Shown here piece after piece: positions 9,565 through 18,925 of a stretch of DNA of 64,000 nucleotides (position 1 is its first letter; each line of letters starts with the position of its first letter). Below the pieces are notes generated by a model that ran no database searches, was not told where the DNA came from, and worked only from the letters and a program-made list of their open reading frames with translations. A program made the position numbers and the translations under genes. This DNA comes from an uncultured Rhodospirillales bacterium (GTDB lineage Bacteria; Pseudomonadota; Alphaproteobacteria; Acetobacterales; Acetobacteraceae): positions 62,001 to 126,000 of the forward strand of contig CAILMF010000081.1 of the NCBI GenBank assembly GCA_903835235.1. Direction: 5' to 3'.

Positions 9565-9657
9565 CGCCACGTAAGGCAGCGACACGCCCGGCACTCGGAC
9601 GGCGCCGTTTCTCGATCTCAGGTGGCCCGCCCGTCACCAGCCTGGAGGAATTCCAAA

Positions 9658-11253
9658 ATGACCGCGCCTGCTTCCGCCCTCGCCGGTACCGGCGTTGCCG
9701 CCCCGGCCCAGCTGCATGCCAACCTGACCGCCGCGTCGCTGGTCAAGCACGCCATGATGCGCAACGAGGGCCGGCTTTCGGCCGATGGCGCCTTCATGGG
9801 CGTCACCGGCGTCCACACCGGCCGTTCGGTGCAGGACAAGTTCGTCGTCGACGACGCCGAGGTGCATGACCAGATCTGGTGGGGCAAGGTCAACCGGCCG
9901 ATGCCGGTCGAGAAGTTCCAGGGCCTGGCCGCCAAGGTGCGCGCCTGGCTGGGCGCCAAGGACGTGCTGTTCACCCAGGACCTCTACGCCGGCGCCGACC
10001 CGGCGCACCGCATCAAGGTGCGGCTGGTCACCACCAATGCCTGGCACGCGCTGTTCGCGCGCAACATGTTCATCCGCCCGCCGCAGGCCGACCTGGCCGG
10101 CTTCACGCCCGACTACACCATCCTGCACGCCCCGGAGTATGAGGCGAGCCCCGAGCAGGATGGCTGCCGCACCAGCACCTGCATCGCGCTCAGCTTCGCC
10201 GCCAAGACCATCCTGATCGCCGGCACCAGCTACGCCGGCGAGGTGAAGAAGAGCATCTTCACCGTGATGAACTGGCTGATGCCGGCCGCCGGCGTGCTGC
10301 CAATGCACTGCTCCGCCAATGTCGGCAAGAACGGCGACACCGCGCTGTTCTTCGGCCTGTCCGGCACCGGCAAGACCACGCTGTCCTCCGACCCCGAGCG
10401 CAGCCTGATCGGCGATGACGAGCATGGCTGGTCCGACAAGGGCGTCTTCAACTTCGAAGGCGGCTGCTACGCCAAGGTCATCAAGCTGAGCCGCGAGGCC
10501 GAGCCGCAGATCTGGGATGCCAGCCACCGCTTCGGCGCCGTGCTGGAGAACGTGGTCTCCGACGAGCACGGCAACCTGGACCTGGAAGATGGCAGCCTGA
10601 CCGAGAACACCCGGTCCTGCTATCCGCTGGAGTTCATCCCCAACACGGTCAAGGGCGGCATGGCCGGCCTGCCGAAGAACGTGGTGATGCTGACCGCCGA
10701 TGCCTTCGGCGTGCTGCCGCCGATCAGCAAGCTGTCCTCGGCGCAGGCCATGTACCACTTCCTGTCGGGCTACACCGCCCGCGTGGCCGGCACCGAAAAG
10801 GGCCTCGGCAAGGAGCCGCAGGCGACCTTCTCCACCTGCTTCGGCGCGCCCTTCCTGCCGCGCAACCCGGAGGTTTATGGCCGCATGCTGGCCGCGCTGA
10901 TCGACAAGCACGGCGCCCAGGTGTGGTTGGTCAACACCGGCTGGACCGGCGGCGCCTATGGCACCGGCAAGCGCATGTCTATCCAGCACACCCGCGCCCT
11001 GCTGCGCGGCGCGCTGGATGGCAGCCTGGCCCAGGTGGAGTTCGTGCAGGACCCGTTCTTCGGCCTGATGATGCCGAAGTCGCTGCCGGGCATTCCGGCC
11101 GAAGTGCTGAACCCGCGCGAGAGCTGGGCTGACAAGGCGGCGTATGACGCCACCGCGGCCAAGCTGGTCAGCCTGTTCGAGGAGAACTTCCACACTTTTG
11201 CTGGTGTGGTCGGTGACGACGTGAAGGCCGCCGCCGTGCGCGCGGCCGCCTGA
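9658..11253 (+). CDS. pckA: Phosphoenolpyruvate carboxykinase (ATP)
   Basis: A 531-residue ATP-type PEPCK converting oxaloacetate and ATP to PEP and CO2, the first step of gluconeogenesis. Motifs include TGVHTGRS near the N terminus, the kinase-1 P-loop [16 protein letters not shown] and the metal-binding IGDDEHGW. An excellent ribosome site (TGGAGG) stands 8-10 bases before the ATG. The neighbourhood chvI-chvG and PTS genes links PEP supply with the PEP-dependent signalling chain; this ordering is common in alphaproteobacteria. The stop overlaps the next gene by one base. Confidence 0.96.
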   Translation: MTAPASALAGTGVAAPAQLHANLTAASLVKHAMMRNEGRLSADGAFMGVTGVHTGRSVQDKFVVDDAEVHDQIWWGKVNRPMPVEKFQGLAAKVRAWLGAKDVLFTQDLYAGADPAHRIKVRLVTTNAWHALFARNMFIRPPQADLAGFTPDYTILHAPEYEASPEQDGCRTSTCIALSFAAKTILIAGTSYAGEVKKSIFTVMNWLMPAAGVLPMHCSANVGKNGDTALFFGLSGTGKTTLSSDPERSLIGDDEHGWSDKGVFNFEGGCYAKVIKLSREAEPQIWDASHRFGAVLENVVSDEHGNLDLEDGSLTENTRSCYPLEFIPNTVKGGMAGLPKNVVMLTADAFGVLPPISKLSSAQAMYHFLSGYTARVAGTEKGLGKEPQATFSTCFGAPFLPRNPEVYGRMLAALIDKHGAQVWLVNTGWTGGAYGTGKRMSIQHTRALLRGALDGSLAQVEFVQDPFFGLMMPKSLPGIPAEVLNPRESWADKAAYDATAAKLVSLFEENFHTFAGVVGDDVKAAAVRAAA

Positions 11254-11639
11254 TGTTTGCGCGGCGGGCCGAAGGGACGTCGGTTCTCGGCGGCCCGCTG
11301 CTGCCCTGTTCGGTGGCGCCCATCACCGGCTTCTTCCGGGATGGGTGCTGCAATACCGGCCCCGAGGACCACGGCAGCCATACGGTCTGCGTGGAACTCA
11401 CCGCCGAGTTCCTCGCCTTCAGCCGCAGCGTCGGCAACGACCTTTCGACGCCGCGGCCGGAATACGGCTTCCCTGGCCTGGCGCCCGGCGCGCGCTGGTG
11501 CCTGTGTGCCCCGCGCTGGGAGGAAGCCCGCCGGTCCGGCTGCGCCCCCCCGGTGCTGCTGGAAGCCACGCATATCGGCGCGCTGGAACATTGCGCCCTG
11601 GAAGACCTGCACGCCCACGCGCTGGACGACGAGGAATAG
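11253..11639 (+). CDS. DUF2237 (COG3651) family protein
   Basis: A 128-residue protein with the DUF2237 signature: VLGGPLLPCS, GFFRDGCCNTGPEDHGSH, GNDLSTPRPEYGFPGL and PGARWCLCAPRW. The function of the family is unknown; the conserved Cys/His pattern suggests a metal or redox site, which is inference. The ATG overlaps the pckA stop (TGATG), so it is probably translated from the pckA transcript. Confidence 0.9.
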   Translation: MFARRAEGTSVLGGPLLPCSVAPITGFFRDGCCNTGPEDHGSHTVCVELTAEFLAFSRSVGNDLSTPRPEYGFPGLAPGARWCLCAPRWEEARRSGCAPPVLLEATHIGALEHCALEDLHAHALDDEE

Positions 11640-11665
11640 CGCCTGCCGTTACCGCCCTGGCGGCG

Positions 11666-12502
11666 TCAGCCCGCGATGCCATCCTGCAGCAGCAGGAAGC
11701 GCAGCACCTGCTCGGCACAGGCCGCCGGCTGCATGAACTGCACCATGTGGTAGGGTGTGCTCATCCGCACCGTCCGCACATCCGGGATCAGCCGCCGCAG
11801 CGTCGCCTCCTGTTCGGTGGTGGCGATCTGCCCAGCCGAAGGGAACAGCCCCAGCACCGGCGCGGTGATCTTCGGCAGCAGCGGTTCCACATTCACGCCC
11901 ATGGCGAAGCGCGCCATCGCCGCCAGCACCGGCGTCGGCGCCTGGCCGATCTGGGCGGCGTACCATTCGTGGAAGCCGGCGCCCATCTCGGCCGGGAAGC
12001 GCGCGGCGGTGTTGGTGGCGGCCGCCCAGCCGGCGCTGCCGAGCGTCTCGATCGCCTCGGGCCAGCTTGGGTGGCCGGCCGCGTAGGCGTGACGCATCCA
12101 GTCATTGATGTAGGTGGGGGAGGCCATGACGCTCAGCGTCCGCACCCGCTCCGGGTGTTCGGCGGCGAAGGCGTAGCCAACCGTACCGCCGATGCTCTCG
12201 CCGACGAAATGCGCCTGGTCCACCCCGGCATGGTCCAGGATGGCGCGCAGGTCGGCCAGGTAGTTCGCCGCGTTGACGCCGGTGGCGGGGTCGAAATTCC
12301 GGCCGGAATGGCCAAGGCCACGGAAGTCCGGGCAGATGATGCGGTAGTGCCGCGCCAGCGCCGGGATGGTGCCGAACCACATCCGCCCGCTGCGGCCAAA
12401 GCCGTGCTGCAGCAGCACCGTGGGCTTGGTGGTCCAGGGGTCGGTGAAGTCGTGCAGGTCGTAATGCAGGGCCACGCCGTCGTGCGAGGTTGCGGTCGGC
12501 AT
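11666..12502 (-). CDS. Alpha/beta-fold hydrolase
   Basis: A 278-residue alpha/beta hydrolase. The oxyanion-side motif is LLQHGFGRSG, the nucleophile serine sits in GESIGG, and an acid/histidine pair is likely supplied by the late FPSAGQ and TPYHMVQF segments. It resembles the carboxyl-ester or enol-lactone hydrolases of this superfamily, but the substrate is not evident. It starts 4 bases after the STAS gene, as the last gene of the peptide-transporter operon. Confidence 0.85.
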   Translation of the reverse strand: MPTATSHDGVALHYDLHDFTDPWTTKPTVLLQHGFGRSGRMWFGTIPALARHYRIICPDFRGLGHSGRNFDPATGVNAANYLADLRAILDHAGVDQAHFVGESIGGTVGYAFAAEHPERVRTLSVMASPTYINDWMRHAYAAGHPSWPEAIETLGSAGWAAATNTAARFPAEMGAGFHEWYAAQIGQAPTPVLAAMARFAMGVNVEPLLPKITAPVLGLFPSAGQIATTEQEATLRRLIPDVRTVRMSTPYHMVQFMQPAACAEQVLRFLLLQDGIAG

Positions 12503-12506
12503 CGGC

Positions 12507-12830
12507 TCAGGCGCCCGTCGCTTCGGTGGCGGTGGCGAAGGCGGGGATCACGCGGTCGAAGCCGCTGACCTCGAACACCTCCTTCACCGCCGCCTGCATG
12601 CCGCAGACCGCAAAGCGCGTACCCGCCGCCTTGGCATCCTTCGCCGCCTTCAGCAGCACGCGCAGCCCGGCCGAGGAGACGTAGCGTACCGCCGCCAGGT
12701 CGGCGACCACCGGCCCGCGCGCCAGCAGCCCCACCAGGCGGGCTTCCACCGCCGGCGCGGTCACCGAATCCAACCGCCCATCCAGCGCCAGCACGGCACT
12801 GCCGCCCATCTGGTTCTCGGTCATCTGCAT
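12507..12830 (-). CDS. STAS-domain anti-sigma factor antagonist-like protein
   Basis: A 107-residue single STAS domain. The phosphorylatable serine motif is VSSAGLRVLLKA, as in SpoIIAA-type antagonists, which are switched by phosphorylation and bind anti-sigma kinases. No kinase or phosphatase gene is near. The ATG at 12830 is preceded by an AG-rich ribosome site; a second ATG two codons later is possible. It sits between the ABC ATPase (22 bases upstream) and the hydrolase, so it is co-transcribed with a peptide importer. Confidence 0.88.
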   Translation of the reverse strand: MQMTENQMGGSAVLALDGRLDSVTAPAVEARLVGLLARGPVVADLAAVRYVSSAGLRVLLKAAKDAKAAGTRFAVCGMQAAVKEVFEVSGFDRVIPAFATATEATGA

Positions 12831-12852
12831 GGCGACGGCCCCCCTTGTCGGA

Positions 12853-14511
12853 CTATTCTGCGCCCGAGAGCGCAGCCGCGCCAGCGCCTGGCTGCCAGCC
12901 GCGACCGGGCACGCTGGCCAGCAGCGCGCGGGTATAGGGGTGGCGCGGCGCGGCGAACAGCGTCGCGGTCTCGCCGGCTTCCACCACCAGGCCACGCTGC
13001 ATCACCAGGATACGGTCGCAGACCTGCGCCGCCACGCGCAGGTCATGCGTGATGAACACCAGGGAAAGCGCCATCCGCTGCTTGGCTTCCGCCAGCAGCG
13101 CCAGCACCTGCGCCTGCACGCTGACATCCAATGCGCTGACCGGCTCATCCGCCACCAGGACGGCAGGCTGCATGGCCAGGGCGCGGGCCAGGCCGATGCG
13201 CTGGCGCTGGCCGCCGCTGAACTCATGCGGGAAGCGACGGATGGCGCCCGGGTCCAGCCCGACCAGGGCCAGCATCTCGGCGACGCGCGCCTCGGCCTCC
13301 GCCCGCGGCGTGCCGTGCACGCGCAGGCCCTGGGCGATGATCTCGCCGACGCGGCGGCGCGGGTTGAGCGAGGCGAAGGGGTCCTGGAACACCATCTGGA
13401 TCAGCGCGGTACGGGCGCGGAAGTCGCTGACGTTCAGCGCCAGCAGGTCCTCGCCCTGCAAGGTGATGCTGCCGGCATCGGCGGCCAGCAGCCGCACCAG
13501 CATGCGGGCGACCGTGGACTTGCCGCTGCCGCTCTCGCCGACAATGCCGAGCGTCTCGCCCTGGTGCAGGGTGAAGTCGACACCGCGCACGGCTTCCACC
13601 ACGCGCTTGGCGGCCAGTATGCCGCCGCTGCGATAGGTCTTGCGCAGGCCGCTGACCGCCAGCACCGCGGGGCCGGGTGCCGCCATGGCGCGTGGCGGTG
13701 GGGCCAGCGGCGGCACAGCCGCGATAAGCGCCTGAGTGTAGGGGTGCTGCGGCGCGTGCAGCACCTGCTGCGCCGGCCCGGTTTCCACCACCCGGCCATG
13801 CTGCATGACCACCACGCGGTCGGCGATTTCCGCCACCACGCCGAAGTCATGGGTGATGAACAGCACGCCGGTGCCGCGGCGGCGCTGGATTTCCTGCACC
13901 AAGGCGAGGATGCGTGCCTGGGTGGTGACGTCCAGCGCCGTCGTCGGCTCATCCGCGATCAGCAGGCGCGGCTCCAGCGCCAGCGCCATGGCGATCATCG
14001 CGCGCTGGCGCTGGCCGCCGCTGAGTTCATGCGGAAAGGCGCGGGCGGCGGCGACGGGGTCGGGGATGCCGACCTCGGCCAGCAGCGCCTGCACGCGGGC
14101 CAGGCGTTGCGGGCGGGGCTGGTCGGTGTGTTCCTCCAGCATCTCCTCGACCTGGCGGCCCACCGGCATCAGTGGGTTCAGCGCGGTCATCGGTTCCTGG
14201 AAGACCATGCCGATGCGGGCGCCGCGGATGGCGCGCAGCCGCGCCGGCGGCAGCGCCGCCAGGTCCTCGCCTTCCAGCTCTATCGCGCCGCTGTCCAAGG
14301 TGACGCGGCCCGGCAGCAGGCCGAGGATGGCCATGGCGGTCAGCGACTTGCCCGAGCCGCTTTCCCCCACCACGCAGACGATCTCGCCGGCGGCGACCTC
14401 CAGCGAGACATCCTGCAAGGCGAATTCGCGGTCCGCGCCCTTGGGCAGGCGCACGCTGAGGTGGCGCAGCGCGAGCAGCGGGGCGCCCTGGCTGGCGGGA
14501 TGCGCCGTCAT
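12853..14511 (-). CDS. Peptide/nickel-type ABC transporter, fused double ATPase
   Basis: A 552-residue fusion of two ABC ATPase modules, equivalent to DppD and DppF joined (GsiA-like). Module 1 has Walker A GESGSGKSLTAM, signature LSGGQRQRAMI and Walker B LLIADEPTTALD. Module 2 has GESGSGKSTVARM, FSGGQRQRIGL and LVADEPVSALD. Both modules are complete, so both sites should hydrolyse ATP. The ATG overlaps the permease stop (ATGA). Confidence 0.93.
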   Translation of the reverse strand: MTAHPASQGAPLLALRHLSVRLPKGADREFALQDVSLEVAAGEIVCVVGESGSGKSLTAMAILGLLPGRVTLDSGAIELEGEDLAALPPARLRAIRGARIGMVFQEPMTALNPLMPVGRQVEEMLEEHTDQPRPQRLARVQALLAEVGIPDPVAAARAFPHELSGGQRQRAMIAMALALEPRLLIADEPTTALDVTTQARILALVQEIQRRRGTGVLFITHDFGVVAEIADRVVVMQHGRVVETGPAQQVLHAPQHPYTQALIAAVPPLAPPPRAMAAPGPAVLAVSGLRKTYRSGGILAAKRVVEAVRGVDFTLHQGETLGIVGESGSGKSTVARMLVRLLAADAGSITLQGEDLLALNVSDFRARTALIQMVFQDPFASLNPRRRVGEIIAQGLRVHGTPRAEAEARVAEMLALVGLDPGAIRRFPHEFSGGQRQRIGLARALAMQPAVLVADEPVSALDVSVQAQVLALLAEAKQRMALSLVFITHDLRVAAQVCDRILVMQRGLVVEAGETATLFAAPRHPYTRALLASVPGRGWQPGAGAAALSGAE

Positions 14512-15341
14512 ACCGCCTGCAACCGCGGGTTCAGCGCGTCGTTCAGGCCCTGCCCCACCAGGGAGAAGGCCAGCACGGTGACCAGGATGGCGACGCCGGG
14601 GATGGCTGAGACATACCATTCGGTGCGCAGCACGCTGCGCCCGGCGCCGATCATGTTGCCCCAGCTGGCGATGTTGGGGTCGCTGAGCCCGAGGAAGGCC
14701 AGCGCACTTTCCATCAGGATGGCGACGGCCATGACGACGCTGGCGTAAACGATGACCGGCGGCAGCGCGTTGGGCAGGATCTCCCGGAAGATCAGCCCGG
14801 CGTCGCGCACGCCGAGGCCGCGCGCCGCCAGCACGTATTCGCGGGTGCGCAGGCTCATGAACTCGGCGCGCACCAGGCGGCAGGGCGCGGTCCAGCCGAC
14901 CAGGCCGATGGCGATGGTGATGACCTCCAGCTCGCTGCCGAAGACCGCCACCAGCACCAGCAGCAGGATGAAGTTGGGCACGGTCTGGAACGCCTCGGTC
15001 ACCCGCATCAGCGCATCATCCACCCAGCCGCCGTAGAAGCCGGCGATGGCGCCGACGAGGGTGCCGAGGCCGACCGCGACCACCGTGGCGACCAGGCCGA
15101 TGAGCAGCGAGACGCGCGCGCCGTGGCAGATGAAGCCGGCGATGTCGCGGCCGAGATTGTCGGTGCCCAGCAGCAGGCGTGGGTTCTGCCCCGGCCATTG
15201 CAGCGGGCGGCCGGCCAGGGAGAGTGGGTCACGCGGGAAGAACCAGTCCGCCGAGAGCGCGGCGAACAGCACCACCAGCAGCAGCGCCACGCCGAGGATG
15301 CCCGGCGGGGAGCGCAGGAAGGCACGCAGGGCCGGGCTCAT
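14508..15341 (-). CDS. Peptide/nickel-type ABC transporter permease (DppC-like)
   Basis: A 277-residue inner-membrane permease with an N-terminal anchor (residues about 14-34) and a BPD_transp_1 domain. The ATPase-contact loop reads EFMSLRTREYVLAARGLG. RDIAGFICHGARVSL is typical of the C-type permease. It overlaps both neighbours by 4 bases. It pairs with the B-type permease encoded just upstream. Confidence 0.92.
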   Translation of the reverse strand: MSPALRAFLRSPPGILGVALLLVVLFAALSADWFFPRDPLSLAGRPLQWPGQNPRLLLGTDNLGRDIAGFICHGARVSLLIGLVATVVAVGLGTLVGAIAGFYGGWVDDALMRVTEAFQTVPNFILLLVLVAVFGSELEVITIAIGLVGWTAPCRLVRAEFMSLRTREYVLAARGLGVRDAGLIFREILPNALPPVIVYASVVMAVAILMESALAFLGLSDPNIASWGNMIGAGRSVLRTEWYVSAIPGVAILVTVLAFSLVGQGLNDALNPRLQAV

Positions 15342-16315
15342 CTGGCCACGATCCGCGGGTCCAGCTTGGCGTAGAGCAGGTCCACGATGAAGTTCACCAC
15401 AATGACCAGCACCGCGGAGACCAGCACGATGCCGAGCAGCGTGTTGAGGTCGCGCTGCACCACGCTCTCGAAGGCCAGGCGCCCCAGGCCGGGCAGCGAG
15501 AAGACGCTCTCCACCACCACGGAACCGCCGAGCATGGTGGAGAATTGCAGGCCGACGAAGGTGACCATCGGCAGCAGCGCGTTGCGCAGCACGTGGCGGC
15601 GCAGCACATGGCCCTCGGAAAGCCCCTTGGCGCGGGCGGTGCGGACGAAGTCCAGCGTCATCACCTCCAGCATGCTCGCGCGCATCAGCCGCAGGTAGAT
15701 GGCCAGGAAGATCAGCGACAGCGACAGGATCGGCAGCACCAAATGCCGCGCCACGTCCAGCACATGCGCCAACCCGGTCAGCCCCTGCCCGATGCTCTCG
15801 AAGCCGCCCGGCGGCAGCCAGGCCAGCTTGACGCTGAACAGCACGATCAGCATCAGCCCCAGCCAGAAGCTGGGGATGGCGTAGAACACCAGGCCAAGGG
15901 TGGAGATCAGCGTATCCGGCCAGCCATTGACCCGCCGCGCCGCCAGTACGCCCAGCACCAGCCCGGCGGAAAACGCAAAGGCCAGCGCGCAGGACATGAA
16001 CAGCGCGGTCACCGCAAGCCGTTCGAAGATGACGCTGGCGACCGGCTTGCCGTAGATCGCGCTCATGCCCAGGTCGAAGCTGAGCAGCCGCACCAGGTAG
16101 CGGCCGAGCTGCACGGGCACCGAGACATCCAGCCCGTAATCCTGCCGCAGCCGCGCCGCCACGGCCGCGTCGCCGCCGCCCATCTGTGCCAGCAACGCGT
16201 CCACGGTATCGCCCGGCGCCAGTTGCAGCAGCAGGAACAGGCCGATGAGGATGATCAGCAGCACCGGCACGGACTGCGCCAGGCGCCGCAGCGCCAGCCC
16301 GCCGATCCGCTTCAT
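15338..16315 (-). CDS. Peptide/nickel-type ABC transporter permease (DppB-like)
   Basis: A 325-residue B-type permease. The first membrane helix is near residues 9-31 (SVPVLLIILIGLFLLLQLAP), followed by the usual PGD motif and a conserved loop reading MTLDFVRTARAKGLSE. The ATG at 16315 was chosen because the protein aligns from MKRIGG; the frame is open upstream to 16399 but that part resembles no permease. It is the second gene after the binding protein. Confidence 0.92.
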   Translation of the reverse strand: MKRIGGLALRRLAQSVPVLLIILIGLFLLLQLAPGDTVDALLAQMGGGDAAVAARLRQDYGLDVSVPVQLGRYLVRLLSFDLGMSAIYGKPVASVIFERLAVTALFMSCALAFAFSAGLVLGVLAARRVNGWPDTLISTLGLVFYAIPSFWLGLMLIVLFSVKLAWLPPGGFESIGQGLTGLAHVLDVARHLVLPILSLSLIFLAIYLRLMRASMLEVMTLDFVRTARAKGLSEGHVLRRHVLRNALLPMVTFVGLQFSTMLGGSVVVESVFSLPGLGRLAFESVVQRDLNTLLGIVLVSAVLVIVVNFIVDLLYAKLDPRIVAR

Positions 16316-16373
16316 GGCCGGGCCGGCCGATTCAGGCTTCCGCGCCCTGTGGCGCTCCAGCCATCGGACGGCC

Positions 16374-17978
16374 TCACGCCGGTGCCAACCAGGCGTCATG
16401 CCAGCTGGAGGAGGACCAGCGCGGCGTGTTGTGCGACCCCATCAGCCGCTTGGAATAGACACTGATGAAGGCGTGCTCCACGGCGCAATGCACCGGCACG
16501 TCGTCCACCGCCAGCTTGACGAAGTCCTGGTACAGCGCCTTGCGCTTGGTCGGATCCAATTCGGTGGCGGCCACGTCGATCGCGCGGTCCATGGCGGGGT
16601 TGTCGTAGCCATACTGGTTGGTCCAGGGCGCCCCCACCGGGCTGCCGGTGCGGAACCACACGGTGGTGCTGACCGCGGGGTCGTTGCGGTACTGGTGCCA
16701 GCCGGTCGTCAGGTCGAAATTGTGGTCGCGGTACACGCCGGTGAGGAAGCCAGGGGCGTCGCGCGCCTCGATCTCGACCCGCACGCCGATCTCGCGCAGG
16801 CTCTGCTGGATGAAGGTGGCGAAGTTGACGGTGTATTCGCCCCAGGGCGCCGGCAGCAGCTTCAGCGGCTGGGCGAAGCGCATGGCGCCGCGGCTCGGGC
16901 GCTTGTAGCCGGCGTCGTCCAGCATGCGCTCGGCCTTGGCGCGGTCGAACGGATAGGGCGCGGAGCGCGGCACATAGAACGGCGCGCTGCTCGACGGGAT
17001 CGGCCCGGTGCCCAGCTTGGCGTAGCCGTAGAGGAAGTTCTCGATGAAGAAGCCGAGGTCGAGCGCGTGGCACAGCGCGCGGCGCACCTCCACCTTGGCC
17101 AGTTCGGCGCGGCGCAGGTTCATCTCCATGACGGTGTGGGCGGTGTTGCCCTCATTGCCGCGCGTGCTGACGGTGTAGCGCGCATCCTTGGAAAGGCGCG
17201 AAATGTCTGACAGCGCCAGGCCGGAATAGGGGCTGAACTGCACCTGGCCGCTTTCCAGCGCGGCGCTGGCGGCGGCGCGGTCACTGATGAAGCGCCAGAC
17301 GATGCGGTCCAGATAGGGCTGGCCATTGCCGCGCCAGTAATTCGGGTTGCGCTCGGCGATCAGGTATTGCCCGCGTTCATACTGCTTGAACACGAAGGGG
17401 CCGGTGCCGATCGGCGCGGTATTGGCCGGGTTGGTGCGGATATCCGTGCCGGCGTAGACATGCGCCGGGATCACATGGCCCAGGTCCGGCAGCGCCCGCA
17501 GCAGCAGGCCCTGCGGCATCGGCTTGCTGAAGCGGAACACGGCGGTGTGCTCGTCCGGCGTCTGCACCGCTTCCAGAAACTGGTACAGCGTGGTGCCGTA
17601 GTTCAGGATCTTCTTCCAGCACTCCATGGCGCTGAACTGCACGTCCTTGGCCACGAAAGGCTTGCCGTCGTGCCACTGCACGCCTCGGCGCAGATGGAAG
17701 GTGTGGGTCAGGCCATCGGCGCTGCCCTCCCAGCGTTCCGCCAGCACGCCGACAGGTTCGCCCTGCGCGTCCAGGTCCACCAGCGGTTCGACGATCTTGC
17801 TGGCCATGACATAGACGCCGGTGCTGGCCTGGATCGCCGGGTTCAGCACCCGCTGTTCGCTGGTCAGTTGCACGGTCAGCGTGCCGCCGCGTTGCGGCGC
17901 CTGGCCGAAGGCCGGCCCACCGCCTGCCACCGCCAGGGCACTGCCCGCCACCAAGACCTGCCTGCGCGTGGTTTGCAT
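16374..17978 (-). CDS. ABC transporter substrate-binding protein, family 5
   Basis: A 534-residue extracytoplasmic solute-binding protein (SBP_bac_5). A Tat-like signal (TTRRQVLVAGSALAVAGGG, cleavage near AFGQA) is at the N terminus. The body has the family features LAERWEGSADGLTHTFHLR, HDGKPFVAKDV and IGTGPFVFKQYERG. Ligands of this family include peptides, nickel and glutathione; the ligand is not readable. It is the first gene of a six-gene minus-strand operon: binding protein, two permeases, double ATPase, STAS, hydrolase. Confidence 0.92.
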   Translation of the reverse strand: MQTTRRQVLVAGSALAVAGGGPAFGQAPQRGGTLTVQLTSEQRVLNPAIQASTGVYVMASKIVEPLVDLDAQGEPVGVLAERWEGSADGLTHTFHLRRGVQWHDGKPFVAKDVQFSAMECWKKILNYGTTLYQFLEAVQTPDEHTAVFRFSKPMPQGLLLRALPDLGHVIPAHVYAGTDIRTNPANTAPIGTGPFVFKQYERGQYLIAERNPNYWRGNGQPYLDRIVWRFISDRAAASAALESGQVQFSPYSGLALSDISRLSKDARYTVSTRGNEGNTAHTVMEMNLRRAELAKVEVRRALCHALDLGFFIENFLYGYAKLGTGPIPSSSAPFYVPRSAPYPFDRAKAERMLDDAGYKRPSRGAMRFAQPLKLLPAPWGEYTVNFATFIQQSLREIGVRVEIEARDAPGFLTGVYRDHNFDLTTGWHQYRNDPAVSTTVWFRTGSPVGAPWTNQYGYDNPAMDRAIDVAATELDPTKRKALYQDFVKLAVDDVPVHCAVEHAFISVYSKRLMGSHNTPRWSSSSWHDAWLAPA

Positions 17979-18117
17979 GGGAAACTCCGCTCGTCGTCTA
18001 GGCCAGCCAACCAAAGCGCGGCGGCAACCGCAAGGCCGCAGTTATTTCTTTGGCACCGCCATCGCGTTCCCGCTATCTCGCCCCCAAGGGGGGATGTCCG
18101 CAACCTGGGGACGCCGG

Positions 18118-18873
18118 ATGCTCGAAGAAATTCTCCTTTACGTTATCATTGGCTTCGTCGCGCAGATGGTGGATGGCGCCATCGGCATGGCCTATGGCCT
18201 CACCGCCACCAGTGTGCTGCTGAGCATCGGCGTTTCACCGGCCACGGCCAGCGCCAGCGTCCATGCGGCGGAAACCTTCACCACGGGCGCTTCTGGCCTC
18301 TCGCACTGGCGGCAGGGGAATATTCGCCGGGACCTGGTGATGCGCCTGGCCGTACCCGGCGTGCTCGGCGCCATGGTCGGCGCTTATCTGCTCAGCGACG
18401 TCGAGGGACGCTACATCCGCCCAGCTATCAGCATCTACCTCATCATCCTGGGCGGCGTCATCCTCTACCGCGCCATTCGCCCGCGCCCGCCGGCCGCGCC
18501 GCAAAAGAACGTCACGTTCCTCGGCCTGATCGGCGGCTTCCTGGACGCCATCGGCGGCGGCGGCTGGGGGCCGATGGTCGCCTCCACGCTGATCGGGCGG
18601 GGCGACGTACCGCGCGTTGCCATCGGCTCCACCTGCGCCGCCGAGTTCTTCGTCACCTTCGCCGCCTCGGTGGTGTTCTTCTTCACCCTGGGCTTCGACC
18701 TGTGGCGCGTCATCCTCGGCCTGGTGATCGGTGGCGTCATCGCCGCGCCCTTCGCCGCCATGATCACCCGCAAGTTGCCGGACCGGCCGCTGATGATGAT
18801 CGTCGGCGTGGTCATCATGCTGCTGTCGCTGCGCAACCTGGTGAAGGACGCGGTCTGGCTGCTCGGCGCCTGA
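18118..18873 (+). CDS. TauE/SafE (TSUP) family membrane permease
   Basis: A 251-residue polytopic membrane protein with about seven hydrophobic segments. The family signature appears twice: VDGAIGMAYGLTATSVLLSIGVSP in the first half and FLDAIGGGGWGPMVASTLI in the second. Relatives move sulfite, sulfonates or similar organic anions. An alternative ATG at 18094 gives eight more residues. The gene is divergent from the ABC operon, with only about 140 bases between them. Confidence 0.9.
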   Translation: MLEEILLYVIIGFVAQMVDGAIGMAYGLTATSVLLSIGVSPATASASVHAAETFTTGASGLSHWRQGNIRRDLVMRLAVPGVLGAMVGAYLLSDVEGRYIRPAISIYLIILGGVILYRAIRPRPPAAPQKNVTFLGLIGGFLDAIGGGGWGPMVASTLIGRGDVPRVAIGSTCAAEFFVTFAASVVFFFTLGFDLWRVILGLVIGGVIAAPFAAMITRKLPDRPLMMIVGVVIMLLSLRNLVKDAVWLLGA

Positions 18874-18925
18874 GCCGCTTGACCGGGGCGCCGGCGGCCG
18901 GGACAGTGCCGGCTGGAGGAACCCC

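Noticed and set aside
12829-14748. Plus-strand open frame opposite the fused ABC ATPase
   Set aside because: The opposite strand has complete Walker A/B and signature motifs for both modules; this one shows none.
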